A DNA stretch of 36,309 nt from Nitrospinaceae bacterium (GTDB lineage: Bacteria; Nitrospinota; Nitrospinia; Nitrospinales; VA-1). Positions 9,370 through 17,888 of this stretch are shown here, one piece after another. The translations under genes were made by a program, and so were the position numbers. The notes under the pieces were generated by a model. That model was not told where the DNA came from. It saw only the letters and a list, made by a program, of their open reading frames with translations, and made no database searches. Position 1 is the stretch's first letter. Each line of letters opens with the position of its first letter. Location of the stretch: contig JAJDBE010000011.1 in assembly GCA_029261515.1 (NCBI GenBank), positions 1-36,309 of the forward strand, written 5' to 3'.

Positions 9370-9711
9370 ATGAACATTGAGCTTGAGTCCAGCCAGAAAG
9401 GAAATGGGGCAGTGACCCTGACGATCAAAGGGGAGATTGACATGAGCAGCTCAAGCAAGGTTCGCGCCCATCTGACAGACCTCTTTAAAGGCAATCAAAG
9501 CGCCATCGTGGTGGACCTCTCCGATGTGTCCTACATCGACAGTTCGGGAATCGCCACACTGGTCGAAGGATTGCAATGGAGTCACACCAGCAACAAGAAA
9601 TTCCGCTTGACTGGTCTTGCCCCTATGGTCAAGGATGTGTTTGAAATCGCCCGCCTATTGACAGTTTTTGAAGTCTACGATTCTCAGGAAGAAGCGCTGA
9701 AGGGAGTTTGA
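9370..9711 (+). CDS. STAS-domain antagonist (SpoIIAA/RsbV-like; possible MlaB-like role)
   Basis: Single STAS domain of 113 aa. GEIDMSSSSKVRAHL (21-35) is the typical N-terminal part, and VDLSDVSYIDSSGIATLVEG (48-67) carries the phosphorylatable DSSG, with Ser59 aligned to the SpoIIAA phosphoserine. It should bind the kinase encoded directly upstream and be phosphorylated by it. STAS proteins also act as MlaB, the cytoplasmic cofactor of the MlaF ATPase, and mlaE starts 143 bases downstream. Which partner it serves cannot be settled here. The start ATG at 9370 has AAGGTGA before it. Confidence 0.88.
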   Translation: MNIELESSQKGNGAVTLTIKGEIDMSSSSKVRAHLTDLFKGNQSAIVVDLSDVSYIDSSGIATLVEGLQWSHTSNKKFRLTGLAPMVKDVFEIARLLTVFEVYDSQEEALKGV

Positions 9712-9758
9712 CCGCAACCTCGATAAATGCAAATAATAATATGAAGATTGCGCCGTTT

Positions 9759-9776
9759 TAGGGTAAATTTACCCTA
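9759..9776. promoter_or_regulatory. 18-bp perfect palindrome between STAS gene and mlaE
   Basis: TAGGGTAAATTTACCCTA reads the same on both strands. It lies 48 bases after the STAS stop and 79 bases before mlaE. It could be an operator for a dimeric regulator of mlaE. As RNA it would form a 7-bp hairpin with an AAUU loop, followed 10-25 bases later by T-rich sequence, so a weak terminator for the STAS gene is the alternative. Confidence 0.55.
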
Positions 9777-9854
9777 CGATAGATTTTCATTTTTATTTTT
9801 CGATCTCGAAGTGTTCCTGATTCATACCGTCGGCCACCTAATTGCAATAGCGAC

Positions 9855-10670
9855 ATGAGAAACTTGTTGGGTCATATTGGACGCATCGGTTACCAGGCGA
9901 AGGATACCTCTCTCGATTTTTTTCGCGACATCACCGGACTGTTTTATTTGACCCGGGCCACCCTCTATTGCACCTTCATTGAACCTCTGCGCGGCAAACC
10001 CAACAAATGGGGTCCCGTCTGGACGCAAATGGAAGAGGTCGGCGTCAAATCCACCGCCATCGTGTTTCTGGTTTCCTTTCTCATCGGAGTGATCCTGGCG
10101 TTTCAATCCGCTTATCAAATGGCGCAATTGGGGGCTTTGGACTATGTCGGCGCGCTGGTCGGGGTGGCGGTCATCCGGGAACTGGGACCCTTAATGACGG
10201 CTCTGGTCATGGCGGGCCGGGTGGGAGCTTCATTCACTGCGGAAATGGGCACCATGAAAGTCTCGGATGAAATTCTGGCTCTCGAAACCATGGCCTTAAA
10301 CCCGGTCAAGTTTCTCATCACCCCGCGCTTCATTGCATTGCTCATCATGCTGCCCTGTTTGACCGTGATGGCTGACGTCATGGGCATTCTCGGAGGCTAT
10401 CTGGTGGGGGTGACCACGCTCGGCATCGACTCAGCGCCCTACATCGACAACTCCCTGGAAGCCATGAAAGTGAAGGATGTCGTCACCGGGCTGATCAAAA
10501 GCAGCGTGTTTGCGGTTATCATCGTCATGGTGGGAAGCTACATGGCGTTCATCATAGAAGGCGGCGCGGAAAAAGTAGGACAAAACACCCGCACTTCGGT
10601 CGTGATCTCGATGATTCTCATCATCATTGCGGACTTGTTATTCACCTCCATCTTTTACTTTTTGACCTGA
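9855..10670 (+). CDS. mlaE: Phospholipid ABC transporter permease MlaE
   Basis: Inner-membrane permease of the Mla system that moves phospholipids between inner and outer membranes. It has 271 aa with several hydrophobic segments (about 70-92, 150-180, 195-225 and 245-270). The MlaE hallmark region RELGPLMTALVMAGRVGAS lies in the middle and is followed by FTAEMGTMKVSDEI. The N-terminal amphipathic segment before the first membrane helix is family-typical. The start ATG at 9855 has no evident Shine-Dalgarno. Its stop overlaps the mlaF start by one base (TGATG), so translation is coupled. Confidence 0.95.
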   Translation: MRNLLGHIGRIGYQAKDTSLDFFRDITGLFYLTRATLYCTFIEPLRGKPNKWGPVWTQMEEVGVKSTAIVFLVSFLIGVILAFQSAYQMAQLGALDYVGALVGVAVIRELGPLMTALVMAGRVGASFTAEMGTMKVSDEILALETMALNPVKFLITPRFIALLIMLPCLTVMADVMGILGGYLVGVTTLGIDSAPYIDNSLEAMKVKDVVTGLIKSSVFAVIIVMVGSYMAFIIEGGAEKVGQNTRTSVVISMILIIIADLLFTSIFYFLT

Positions 10671-11476
10671 TGATCCAGATAAGACACCTGTACAAATCGT
10701 TTGGCGAAGGCGATAAAAAAACCGTGGTCCTTGAAGATTTCAATGCCGACTTCGAAAGAGGCAAAATCACTTCGATCATCGGCGGCAGCGGCAGCGGCAA
10801 AAGCACCATCCTCAAACACCTGATAGGCGCTTACAAGCCAGATTCAGGACAAATCATCATCGATGGGGAAGACATCACTAAAATGAATGCTGAAGGCATG
10901 AACCGGGTGCGCAAAAAATTCGGCATCATGTTTCAAAGCGGCGCCTTGTTCAATTCCCTGACCGTTGAAGAGAACGTCGCCCTGCCGTTACGCGAACACA
11001 CGGACCTCAACGAAAGCACCATCCGCATCATGGTCAAAATGAAACTGGAGATGGTCGGCCTAAGGGGTGCGGAACACTTGAAACCGGCGCAGTTGTCCGG
11101 CGGCATGATCAAACGCATCGCTCTGGCCCGCGCCATCGGCCTCGACCCAAAAATCGTTTTTTACGACGAGCCGTCCGCCGGACTTGACCCCATTTCTATC
11201 GGCGTGATCGACAAGCTCATCATGGACTTAAGCCGGAAAATGTGGATCACGTCCGTCGTCGTCACCCATGAAATTCCCAGCGCCATGCGCATCTCTGATA
11301 AAATCATCATGCTGTTTAAAGGGAAAATTATCGCTCAAGGCTCGCCGCAAGAACTAAATAACAGTAGCGATCCCAGGGTGATTCAGTTTATAAAGGGGGA
11401 CCCCGACGGGCCTATACCGTTCAGCAAAAGCCAGAAGGATTACGGGGAAGAGCTAAAAGAGATGTCTGCGAACTGA
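10670..11476 (+). CDS. mlaF: Phospholipid ABC transporter ATPase MlaF
   Basis: Cytoplasmic ATPase of the Mla transporter, 268 aa. Walker A is GGSGSGKST (38-46), the Q-loop Gln89 lies in MFQSGALF, the signature is LSGGM (142-146), and Walker B is IVFYDE (162-167) followed by PSAGLDP. The MlaF-type switch region VVVTHEIPSAMRI is present. The start overlaps the mlaE stop by one base, and mlaD begins one base after its stop. Such tight packing indicates one polycistronic message and fixed stoichiometry. Confidence 0.96.
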   Translation: MIQIRHLYKSFGEGDKKTVVLEDFNADFERGKITSIIGGSGSGKSTILKHLIGAYKPDSGQIIIDGEDITKMNAEGMNRVRKKFGIMFQSGALFNSLTVEENVALPLREHTDLNESTIRIMVKMKLEMVGLRGAEHLKPAQLSGGMIKRIALARAIGLDPKIVFYDEPSAGLDPISIGVIDKLIMDLSRKMWITSVVVTHEIPSAMRISDKIIMLFKGKIIAQGSPQELNNSSDPRVIQFIKGDPDGPIPFSKSQKDYGEELKEMSAN

Positions 11477-11477
11477 T

Positions 11478-12605
11478 ATGGAATACCGATCTTCAGAATA
11501 CAAAGCCGGATTGTTCATCTTCATCAGCGTCATCGCGCTGATGATACTGGTTTTTTTTCTCGGCGATGTTAAAGAGCGTTTTCAGCCGAAGAAAGGCATT
11601 CACATTGTGTTTAACTTTACCGGCGGTCTGGATATTGGCGCTCCCGTCCGTTATGCGGGTCTGCACGTGGGACGTGTGACCAATATCGATTTACTCAATT
11701 CGTTCAACGAAAAAGAAACCGACCAGGTGACCGTTCTGGCGGAAATCAGCCCTTCCATTAATCTCAAACGGGATTCCATCGCCACCATTAAAACTGCCGG
11801 CCTCATGGGCGGACCTTATATCGACATCCGGCCCGGAACCCCGGAGTCGCCTTCTCTCGGCAAAGGAGAGCAAATTCTGGGTCAGGACGCGTTTCAGTTC
11901 AACGAGGTCGGGGACATGATGGAAGAGGTGGTGCTTCAGGTCCGCAGGTTCACACAGCTGGCGGAAGCCTTGTCTGTCGACACAAGGGAAACGCTTCTCG
12001 TCCTGCAATCGTCTTTAAAAAGCGTGAACAGCATTCTGGTCGATAATCGCGAAGAAATCCGCGAGAACCTGCTCAACCTTGTGGATATCTCGCGCGAACT
12101 TTCCGACATTTTGGGCGATAAGGGAGACCGCATCAGTAAAACCATCGAACACATTTCCGCTGTGGCCGAGAAAGCCGACCGATTGATGGCCTCCAAGGAA
12201 AAAAGCCTGGCCAAAATCGTCGATCAAACCGAGGAATTGACGCATGAGCTGGACCTGCTGCTGAAAGAAAACCGCAAAGGCGTGACTCAGTTGGTCAAAA
12301 CCATGGAAGAGGACACGCGGGAGATCACCAAAAACATCAGCTCCGCGACCGGCAATCTCGACCAGACCATGCAGCAAAGCAATGCGATTCTGGTGGAGAA
12401 TCGGCGCAACCTCTTGGAGTTGTTGCGCAATCTCAACGAAACGTCACGCAATTTGAAAGTGGTCAGCGAAGATTTGAAACTCAACCCGTGGAAACTGGTG
12501 CGAAAATCAGATGAAAAAAGTCCCACGGTAAAAAAGGAATGGACCTCCTCTTCGAGTCCCAAGGAAATTCGCATGCAACGGCTGGACAAGCTTTCGAAAA
12601 ACTAA
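11478..12605 (+). CDS. mlaD: MlaD/MCE-domain substrate-binding protein with long coiled coil
   Basis: Periplasmic MCE-domain protein anchored by one N-terminal membrane helix (about residues 10-29, FIFISVIALMILVFFLG). The MCE domain (about 38-125) contains GGLDIGAPVRYAGLHVGRV and AGLMGGPYIDIRPG. Residues about 145-330 are predicted helical coiled coil with heptad-like Leu/Ile, then a basic tail. It has 375 aa, longer than E. coli MlaD (about 180) and closer to the long MCE proteins whose helices build a tube or needle. It should form a ring on the MlaFE complex and pass lipid. No mlaC follows, so the helical extension may span the periplasm instead; this is inference. Confidence 0.92.
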   Translation: MEYRSSEYKAGLFIFISVIALMILVFFLGDVKERFQPKKGIHIVFNFTGGLDIGAPVRYAGLHVGRVTNIDLLNSFNEKETDQVTVLAEISPSINLKRDSIATIKTAGLMGGPYIDIRPGTPESPSLGKGEQILGQDAFQFNEVGDMMEEVVLQVRRFTQLAEALSVDTRETLLVLQSSLKSVNSILVDNREEIRENLLNLVDISRELSDILGDKGDRISKTIEHISAVAEKADRLMASKEKSLAKIVDQTEELTHELDLLLKENRKGVTQLVKTMEEDTREITKNISSATGNLDQTMQQSNAILVENRRNLLELLRNLNETSRNLKVVSEDLKLNPWKLVRKSDEKSPTVKKEWTSSSSPKEIRMQRLDKLSKN

Positions 12606-12616
12606 TCTGATTGCCT

Positions 12617-13528
12617 ATGCATAACCTCACCCATCGTCATTCCCTGCCCTTGTTTTTAGTTCTATTGATGCTCGTCTTCAGCGCGGGTTGCTTCAATCGC
12701 GCGGTTCCGGTGGAGAGCCATTACAACCGGGGCGTCGAGCTATACGACCAGGGGAAATATGCCGGCGCCATCGAAGAATACAAACTGGCTTTGCGGGAAG
12801 ATCCGAAAAACATGTTCGCCAAATACAACCTGGCCGTCGTCTATCAGGATCAGGGGAAATTCGAGCAGGCCATCGACCTGTATCAGGAAATTCTCCAGAA
12901 CACCGAGGACACCAACAGCCGCATCAACCTGGCGGCCATCCATTATGGCCGGGGCGATCACGACCTCGCCTATAAAGAACTTGAGACCGCCGCGGAAAAT
13001 AACGAAGACAGCGCGGAACCGCTAAGCGCACTGGGTGAGTACCTGGAACGGCAGGAATTGTTGGAAAAGGCGGAGAATAAATACCTGCAAGCGCTTGAAG
13101 TCGATGACCAACACGATCTCACTTTTTTCCGCCTGGGCCGGCTTTATTGCAAACAGGAAAAGACCGGGGCCTGTATTGAAAAATTAAAAAAGGCGGTCGA
13201 GTTGAACCCGGATGTGCCTGTATACCTCGAGGCGCTGGCTGTCGAATTTGAAAAACAAGGGTCCCCCTACGAAGCAGTCAACCTTTTAGAACGCGTCTCG
13301 GTGCTGCAACCCGACCGGGAAGACATATACGTCCGGCTGGGAAATATCTATAAATCGGAAAAATTATATAAAGAAGCCATCCAGCGTTACTGGTCCGCCC
13401 TTTCCATCAATGACAGCGATCCCAGCATTCATAAAAACCTTGCGGATATTTATAACCAATTGACCGAGAAAGAGATGAATGAACTGAAAAAAATGCAGGA
13501 TCAGAGTTCGTTAGCCCAAAATCCCTGA
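12617..13528 (+). CDS. TPR-repeat lipoprotein
   Basis: Predicted lipoprotein of 303 aa. A short basic N-terminus and hydrophobic stretch end in SAGC with Cys25. Seven or so TPR units fill residues about 30-290 (for example YNRGVELYDQGKYAGAIEEY and later YVRLGNIYKSEKLYKEAIQRY). TPRs mediate protein contacts, and no enzyme motif is seen. The frame also allows a TTG start six bases earlier (12611); the ATG at 12617 is preferred, though neither has a clear Shine-Dalgarno. It follows mlaD by 11 bases, so it is probably in the same operon and may be an accessory of the lipid transporter. Confidence 0.85.
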   Translation: MHNLTHRHSLPLFLVLLMLVFSAGCFNRAVPVESHYNRGVELYDQGKYAGAIEEYKLALREDPKNMFAKYNLAVVYQDQGKFEQAIDLYQEILQNTEDTNSRINLAAIHYGRGDHDLAYKELETAAENNEDSAEPLSALGEYLERQELLEKAENKYLQALEVDDQHDLTFFRLGRLYCKQEKTGACIEKLKKAVELNPDVPVYLEALAVEFEKQGSPYEAVNLLERVSVLQPDREDIYVRLGNIYKSEKLYKEAIQRYWSALSINDSDPSIHKNLADIYNQLTEKEMNELKKMQDQSSLAQNP

Positions 13529-13582
13529 ATCGGGATTGACAAAAGGGGCAATTTTTTTAGGTTGGTTCCCACCTGCTTTTAA

Positions 13583-15199
13583 ATGACCCTGTTAGACAAA
13601 TACATTGGGAAAATTTCATTTTTTAAACACCCTTTCCTCAGGATATCATCCAACTTGCAACGCGCCCTCGACATCCTCCGTTCCCACGGCCAGCTGATCC
13701 TGTTCGGAACCTTCAGCCTTATCCTGTATCTATGGATGACGGAACTCTCCCGCCAGTTCAACTGGGGAGAAGGCTATGCCGATCGGCCTATCTTGACTTA
13801 CCTGGCGATTTACTTCGCGTTGTTCATTCAGTACGCCTGCGCCTGCCAATGGATTTCGAAAGAAAAAGAAAAACGCTTTTCCCTATGGATCATCATCATC
13901 TGGGGTCTTATGTTTCGAGCCATACTCATTCCCTCCAACCAGATTCAGGAAGACGATGTCTACCGCTACATGTGGGACGGCAAAGTGTTCGCAGAGGGGA
14001 TCAATCCATATAAGTACGCCCCGGCTGAGGTGAATGGCTATATGGAATTCAAGATTCAGGAACCGGAAAACTTTGAGAAAACCTATACTGTAAATGAAAG
14101 GCAGGAGCTTGAGCGTCTCAACAAATTAAAATGGGAAAACGACGCCGCGCTGACAACGCTCGAACGCGTGAATCATCCCGACGTCCCCACCATATACCCA
14201 CCGATGGCGCAGCTGGTTTTCCGTCTGGTCGCGAGCGCCCAACCGGACAGCATTCTGGCCATGCGTCTGGCGTTTCTTGTTTTCGATCTCCTCACATTGT
14301 TCTTTATCATCAAAATCCTCGGGGCTTTGAATAAAAACCTCAATCTTTGTCTGGTTTATTTCTGGTCGCCTTTGGTCATCAAAGAAACGTTCAACTCCAC
14401 ACATCTCGACATTATCGGCATCGCTTTTTTGTGCGCCTCCATTTATTTGTTGATCCTGCATCGCCATATCCTCGCCATGCTTTGCCTGGCAGGCGGAGTT
14501 CTCGGAAAACTGTATCCCGCAATCCTTCTGCCTTTCTACCTGGAACGCGCCGCTCTGCAAAGTCAAATTTCCAGGAATCCCATGCTGTCGGGAATGCTTC
14601 AGCTCCTACTTGTGTTTGCAGGCGCGGTCTTAATCGGTTATCTGCCGTTTACAGACACGGGGCTCAAAACCTTTGCGGGGCTCAAAACCTTTTCCACTTA
14701 CTGGCAAAGCAACGACAGCGTCTTTTCGCTTTTGGTGTTCTTTTTTGAGGATGTGTTGCGGCTGAAGACTCTGGAGCTCACGGTGTTCTCCAACGACCTG
14801 CCCACGTTTTTAAGCAAAGTGGCCGTCGTCTTGATTCTGCTGGCCGTGCTCTTTCATCTTCTATTCAAAAGAAACTTTCTGCAGAAACCAAGAGAACTGT
14901 TGCTCCGCTCTCTTTTTATTCTCATGGCGCTAGTCTTTATCTTAAGCCCGGTGCAAAACCCGTGGTATCTGCTCTGGGTCGTCCCCTTTCTTTGCCTGTT
15001 TCCCATGCGATCCTGGATTTTATTGACCGGGCTTGTGGGATTGTACTATCTGGACTTTTACTTTGATTATCAGGACATCCCGCAATACTCGGCCTGGATC
15101 CCCTGGTTGGAGTACACTCCGTTTTACATCTATTTAGCTTACGAACTGCTCAAATCCTCAGCGAAAAAAGCCGGCCCCACGACTCAAGCCGCGGCATAG
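13583..15199 (+). CDS. GT-C fold membrane glycosyltransferase (mannosyltransferase-like)
   Basis: Polytopic inner-membrane protein of 538 aa with about 10-12 hydrophobic segments. The first long loop carries QEDDVYRYMWDGKVFAEGIN, an acidic motif and Trp-Asp pattern typical of GT-C enzymes that use polyprenyl-phosphate sugars (GT87/DUF2029 and related families). Later PTIYPPMAQLVF and LGKLYPAILLPFYLE recur in the same families. Donor and acceptor cannot be named; lipid or protein glycosylation are both possible. A small tandem duplication GLKTF-A-GLKTF is seen near residue 357. The start ATG at 13583 lies 54 bases after the TPR lipoprotein. Confidence 0.8.
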   Translation: MTLLDKYIGKISFFKHPFLRISSNLQRALDILRSHGQLILFGTFSLILYLWMTELSRQFNWGEGYADRPILTYLAIYFALFIQYACACQWISKEKEKRFSLWIIIIWGLMFRAILIPSNQIQEDDVYRYMWDGKVFAEGINPYKYAPAEVNGYMEFKIQEPENFEKTYTVNERQELERLNKLKWENDAALTTLERVNHPDVPTIYPPMAQLVFRLVASAQPDSILAMRLAFLVFDLLTLFFIIKILGALNKNLNLCLVYFWSPLVIKETFNSTHLDIIGIAFLCASIYLLILHRHILAMLCLAGGVLGKLYPAILLPFYLERAALQSQISRNPMLSGMLQLLLVFAGAVLIGYLPFTDTGLKTFAGLKTFSTYWQSNDSVFSLLVFFFEDVLRLKTLELTVFSNDLPTFLSKVAVVLILLAVLFHLLFKRNFLQKPRELLLRSLFILMALVFILSPVQNPWYLLWVVPFLCLFPMRSWILLTGLVGLYYLDFYFDYQDIPQYSAWIPWLEYTPFYIYLAYELLKSSAKKAGPTTQAAA

Positions 15200-15309
15200 T
15201 CAAAGAAATAAACTTCCGAAAGATACCGTGACCTGTTAAACTTTCGACAATATTTTTCCAGGTGATACTTTAGACCAACTCGTGGGGAGGGGGGAAGGGA
15301 TAGACAGGG

Positions 15310-15819
15310 ATGGCAGATATCACAGTTGCAAAAATTAAGTCGTTGTTGAAAGAAGACAAACGACCGCATTGGGTAGGAGCCGATTTATCCGGCCTGGATC
15401 TTTCGGGTCTGGATTTGACCCGTGTCACCTGTGTGAAAACCAATTTCAATAAATCCGCTTTCAAGAAATCCAAACTGGTCAAAGCTTATCTCTCGGAATC
15501 CAGTTTCCGGGAGGCGGACTTAAACAGTGCGGATTTGTGCGAAGCCAAACTGGACAAAACCGATTTCACCAGGGCCAACCTGCTGAACGCATCCATGAGC
15601 CGGGCGAATCTCTCCGGCGCCACGTTACTGGGGACCAACCTGAGTGAGGCCAGCCTGACCTTCGCCAACCTGTCCGGCGCCAATTTAAGAGGCGCCAACC
15701 TGGAATCCGCCTCCCTGTTCGGAGCGGATCTCACCAATGCCGACCTGACCCAGGCCAAAGTCAAAGGCGCCTCCTTCACCAAAGCCAATCTCACCGGAGT
15801 GAAAGGCTACAAACCGTAG
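15310..15819 (+). CDS. Pentapeptide-repeat protein
   Basis: Protein of 169 aa made mostly of A(D/N)LXX pentapeptide repeats from about residue 20 to 165, such as ANLSGATLLGTNLSEASL and GADLTNADLTQAKV, which fold as a right-handed quadrilateral beta helix. No signal peptide or membrane segment is seen, so it is probably cytosolic. Function is unknown: some relatives mimic DNA and protect gyrase, but most have no assigned role. The purine-rich sequence before the ATG (GGGGAGG... AGGG) offers ribosome binding. It converges on the HAD gene, with only 7 bases between their stops. Confidence 0.9.
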   Translation: MADITVAKIKSLLKEDKRPHWVGADLSGLDLSGLDLTRVTCVKTNFNKSAFKKSKLVKAYLSESSFREADLNSADLCEAKLDKTDFTRANLLNASMSRANLSGATLLGTNLSEASLTFANLSGANLRGANLESASLFGADLTNADLTQAKVKGASFTKANLTGVKGYKP

Positions 15820-15826
15820 CGTTCGA

Positions 15827-16519
15827 TCAAACCAGTTCCAGGAAAGACTGCACGGTCGTCACCTGGGTTTCCTTGTGCCGGCCTTGCCGGTCCACAAGAA
15901 TCGCATCCAACCCCGCATTTTGGGCGCCTTTAATGTCCGTGTTCGGTTCATCCCCTATATGGCATGCCTGGTCACTCCCCACCCCGCTTTGACGGAGCGC
16001 GGCCTCGAAAATTTTCCGGTCCGGCTTGGCCGACCCCACCACCGTCGAGGCCAGAATAAAATCGAAGTGATGCGCCAACCCGATATCGTCCAGGGTTTCC
16101 GGAAGCCGGGAATCCCAGTTTGAGATGATTCCTAAAATGACACCCCGTTGTTGCAATTTTTTGAGAACGGACGATTGCAGAACATCTTCATAAACCCGCC
16201 AGTTGTCTTTTTTTCGGAAGGCTTCGTAGATCTGATCAAAGTACGTCTCAAAATCCTCCAGACCGCCGAAATGCTCAAACACCTGAAACACCAGATCGCG
16301 CCAAAATTTCCGCTCCACCGTCAATCCACTCTGACGGCCCAGAGACTCGATGCCGCCAATCGCTTGCCATTGCCGCCGAAACTGTGCCTCGACTTCCTCA
16401 GGCGAACCGGAAAACCCGTAGCTTCGTGCATAGCGGGCGTACACCTCCCCCACGGAAGGATGCACACGCAACAGCGTCCCGCCAACATCGAAAAATACCG
16501 CTTTATATTTTGATAACAT
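15827..16519 (-). CDS. HAD-superfamily hydrolase-like protein with DxG instead of DxD
   Basis: HAD-like protein of 230 aa. Motif I reads FFDVGGTLL (9-17): the nucleophile Asp11 is present, but the usual second Asp (general acid) is Gly13. Motif II is seen as ISNWDSR, motif III Lys is in SAKPDRKIF, and motif IV is HIGDEPNTDIKGA. This resembles the HDHD3/DREG-2 group, where the second Asp is also replaced, so ordinary phosphatase activity is doubtful. The start ATG at 16519 is chosen because AGAGGA lies eight bases upstream; a longer frame to 16564 exists but has no better signal. Confidence 0.85.
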   Translation of the reverse strand: MLSKYKAVFFDVGGTLLRVHPSVGEVYARYARSYGFSGSPEEVEAQFRRQWQAIGGIESLGRQSGLTVERKFWRDLVFQVFEHFGGLEDFETYFDQIYEAFRKKDNWRVYEDVLQSSVLKKLQQRGVILGIISNWDSRLPETLDDIGLAHHFDFILASTVVGSAKPDRKIFEAALRQSGVGSDQACHIGDEPNTDIKGAQNAGLDAILVDRQGRHKETQVTTVQSFLELV

Positions 16520-16843
16520 CAATACGATCCTCTGTTTAAAATAACCGCTGAAATTTTCCTGCAACCCGCGCTATATTTGATGTTAGGCATTATATATTGA
16601 GGGTCATTTTTTTATTATAACCCCCGTAAGCAAATATTTATAACTCCGGTTTCCAGTCAAACTAATGACGCTCTCACGATGCGATGCTTCGGCTTTTAAC
16701 TCCTGATCGAATACGGAACACCCGCTTTGCCGCCTGATAAGGCTTCGAATTGGGAGTGTCTGCTGCATCTCAAATTAGACGGGCCCCTCGGCATAAATTT
16801 TGCTTTTTTATCCCTAAACCTTTGCCAACGGAAACAGGCGACC
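16520..16843. other. Divergent intergenic region between HAD gene and DUF481 gene
   Basis: The gap of 324 bases is AT-rich near 16570-16640, including a T run and TTATAA at 16608-16620. Promoters for both flanking genes should lie here, but no pair of hexamers is convincing. The frame of the DUF481 gene stays open back to 16727, but its first 39 codons lack any family similarity and precede a clear signal peptide. They are therefore left outside the gene. Confidence 0.5.
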
Positions 16844-17848
16844 ATGAAAAAAATTTTGGCCGGCTTGACAATCCTGATGACCGGATTTGTTTTTACCGCA
16901 GACGCCTATGCAGATAAAATTTTAATGCAAAACGGCGATCAGGTGCGCGGAACCGTTGAAAAAGTCGAAGACGGTGTGTTGACTTTTACCACAAAATATT
17001 CCGAAAGCATCCGCCTGAAAACATCCCAAATCAAAAAAATCCTGACCGAAAAACCCGTCTCGATTCATCTGACCAGTGGAGAAATCTTAAAAGGCCGAAT
17101 TCTTCCTGCCGGGACCGGGCAAATTCGAGTCGAGGCGTTTTCAGGAAGAGGCACGGCCCGGATCAACTGGGACATCGTCAAAGCCATCAACCCACCGCCA
17201 AATCAATGGAAGGGGTCCATTGCATTGGGAGGCTCGATCGACCAGGGCAATACCGAGCGGACCAGCGGTTCCCTTGGGTTCGACGCGAAACGGATATTTG
17301 AAGAGGACCGGATCGCCTTCAAATTCCTGTCCATTTATTCGGAAGAAGACGAATCGGTCAGCACCCGCAACACCTATGGCACCGCCAAGGTCTCGCATGA
17401 TTTTACCGATCAGTGGTTCAGTTTTCTGGCAGTGGAAATGCTGAGCGACACGTTCAAGGACCTTGACTTAAGAACCACCATCGGCCCTGGGGTGGGGTAT
17501 CGAATCTGGGAGGATGAAAAAAAGTCGCTGGAGGTGGAAGGAGGGTTTACGTATACTTTTGAAGATCGGCGGACTGCCGAAGACGAGCAATACGCTTCAG
17601 CACGGTTTGCCGGAAACTTTTCCTATAACCTCATCTCCAACCTGACATTTGCCAACGAAGTCGTCATCTTTCCCAGTCTGGAAAACTCCGGCGAATACAC
17701 GCTGAGAAATGAAGCCTCGCTCATCACAATACTGGGCAATGGCTGGAATGTGAAATTGACGAACGTGCTGGAGCGGGACAACGCTCCTGCGCCGGAAGTC
17801 GAAGAAGACGACCTGCACTGGATCGCGGCGCTGGGATACAAGTTTTAA
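16844..17848 (+). CDS. DUF481-type outer-membrane beta-barrel protein
   Basis: Exported protein of 334 aa. The signal peptide has a basic start (MKK), a hydrophobic core and a likely cut after AYA (residues 20-22). Residues about 23-105 form two small beta modules with the pattern DKILMQNGDQVRG and HLTSGEILKGRIL. From WKGSIALGGSIDQGNTERTS (about 121) the DUF481 barrel runs to the end, finishing in Tyr-Lys-Phe, an outer-membrane barrel signature. Function of DUF481 proteins is not established; porin or scaffold roles are guesses. The start at 16844 is set by the signal peptide. No close operon partner: the neighbours are on the other strand. Confidence 0.85.
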   Translation: MKKILAGLTILMTGFVFTADAYADKILMQNGDQVRGTVEKVEDGVLTFTTKYSESIRLKTSQIKKILTEKPVSIHLTSGEILKGRILPAGTGQIRVEAFSGRGTARINWDIVKAINPPPNQWKGSIALGGSIDQGNTERTSGSLGFDAKRIFEEDRIAFKFLSIYSEEDESVSTRNTYGTAKVSHDFTDQWFSFLAVEMLSDTFKDLDLRTTIGPGVGYRIWEDEKKSLEVEGGFTYTFEDRRTAEDEQYASARFAGNFSYNLISNLTFANEVVIFPSLENSGEYTLRNEASLITILGNGWNVKLTNVLERDNAPAPEVEEDDLHWIAALGYKF

Positions 17849-17888
17849 ATCAAGCCAGCCAAAACCCAAAGCACAGGAAGCGGGTCAC

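Noticed and set aside
15310-15819. Pentapeptide protein as a quinolone-resistance (Qnr-like) gene
   Set aside because: Repeats alone do not show gyrase protection; the length is shorter than Qnr and no gyrase-binding loops are visible.
16727-16843. 39-codon upstream extension of the DUF481 gene
   Set aside because: It precedes a clear signal peptide and resembles no protein, so translation is taken to start at 16844.
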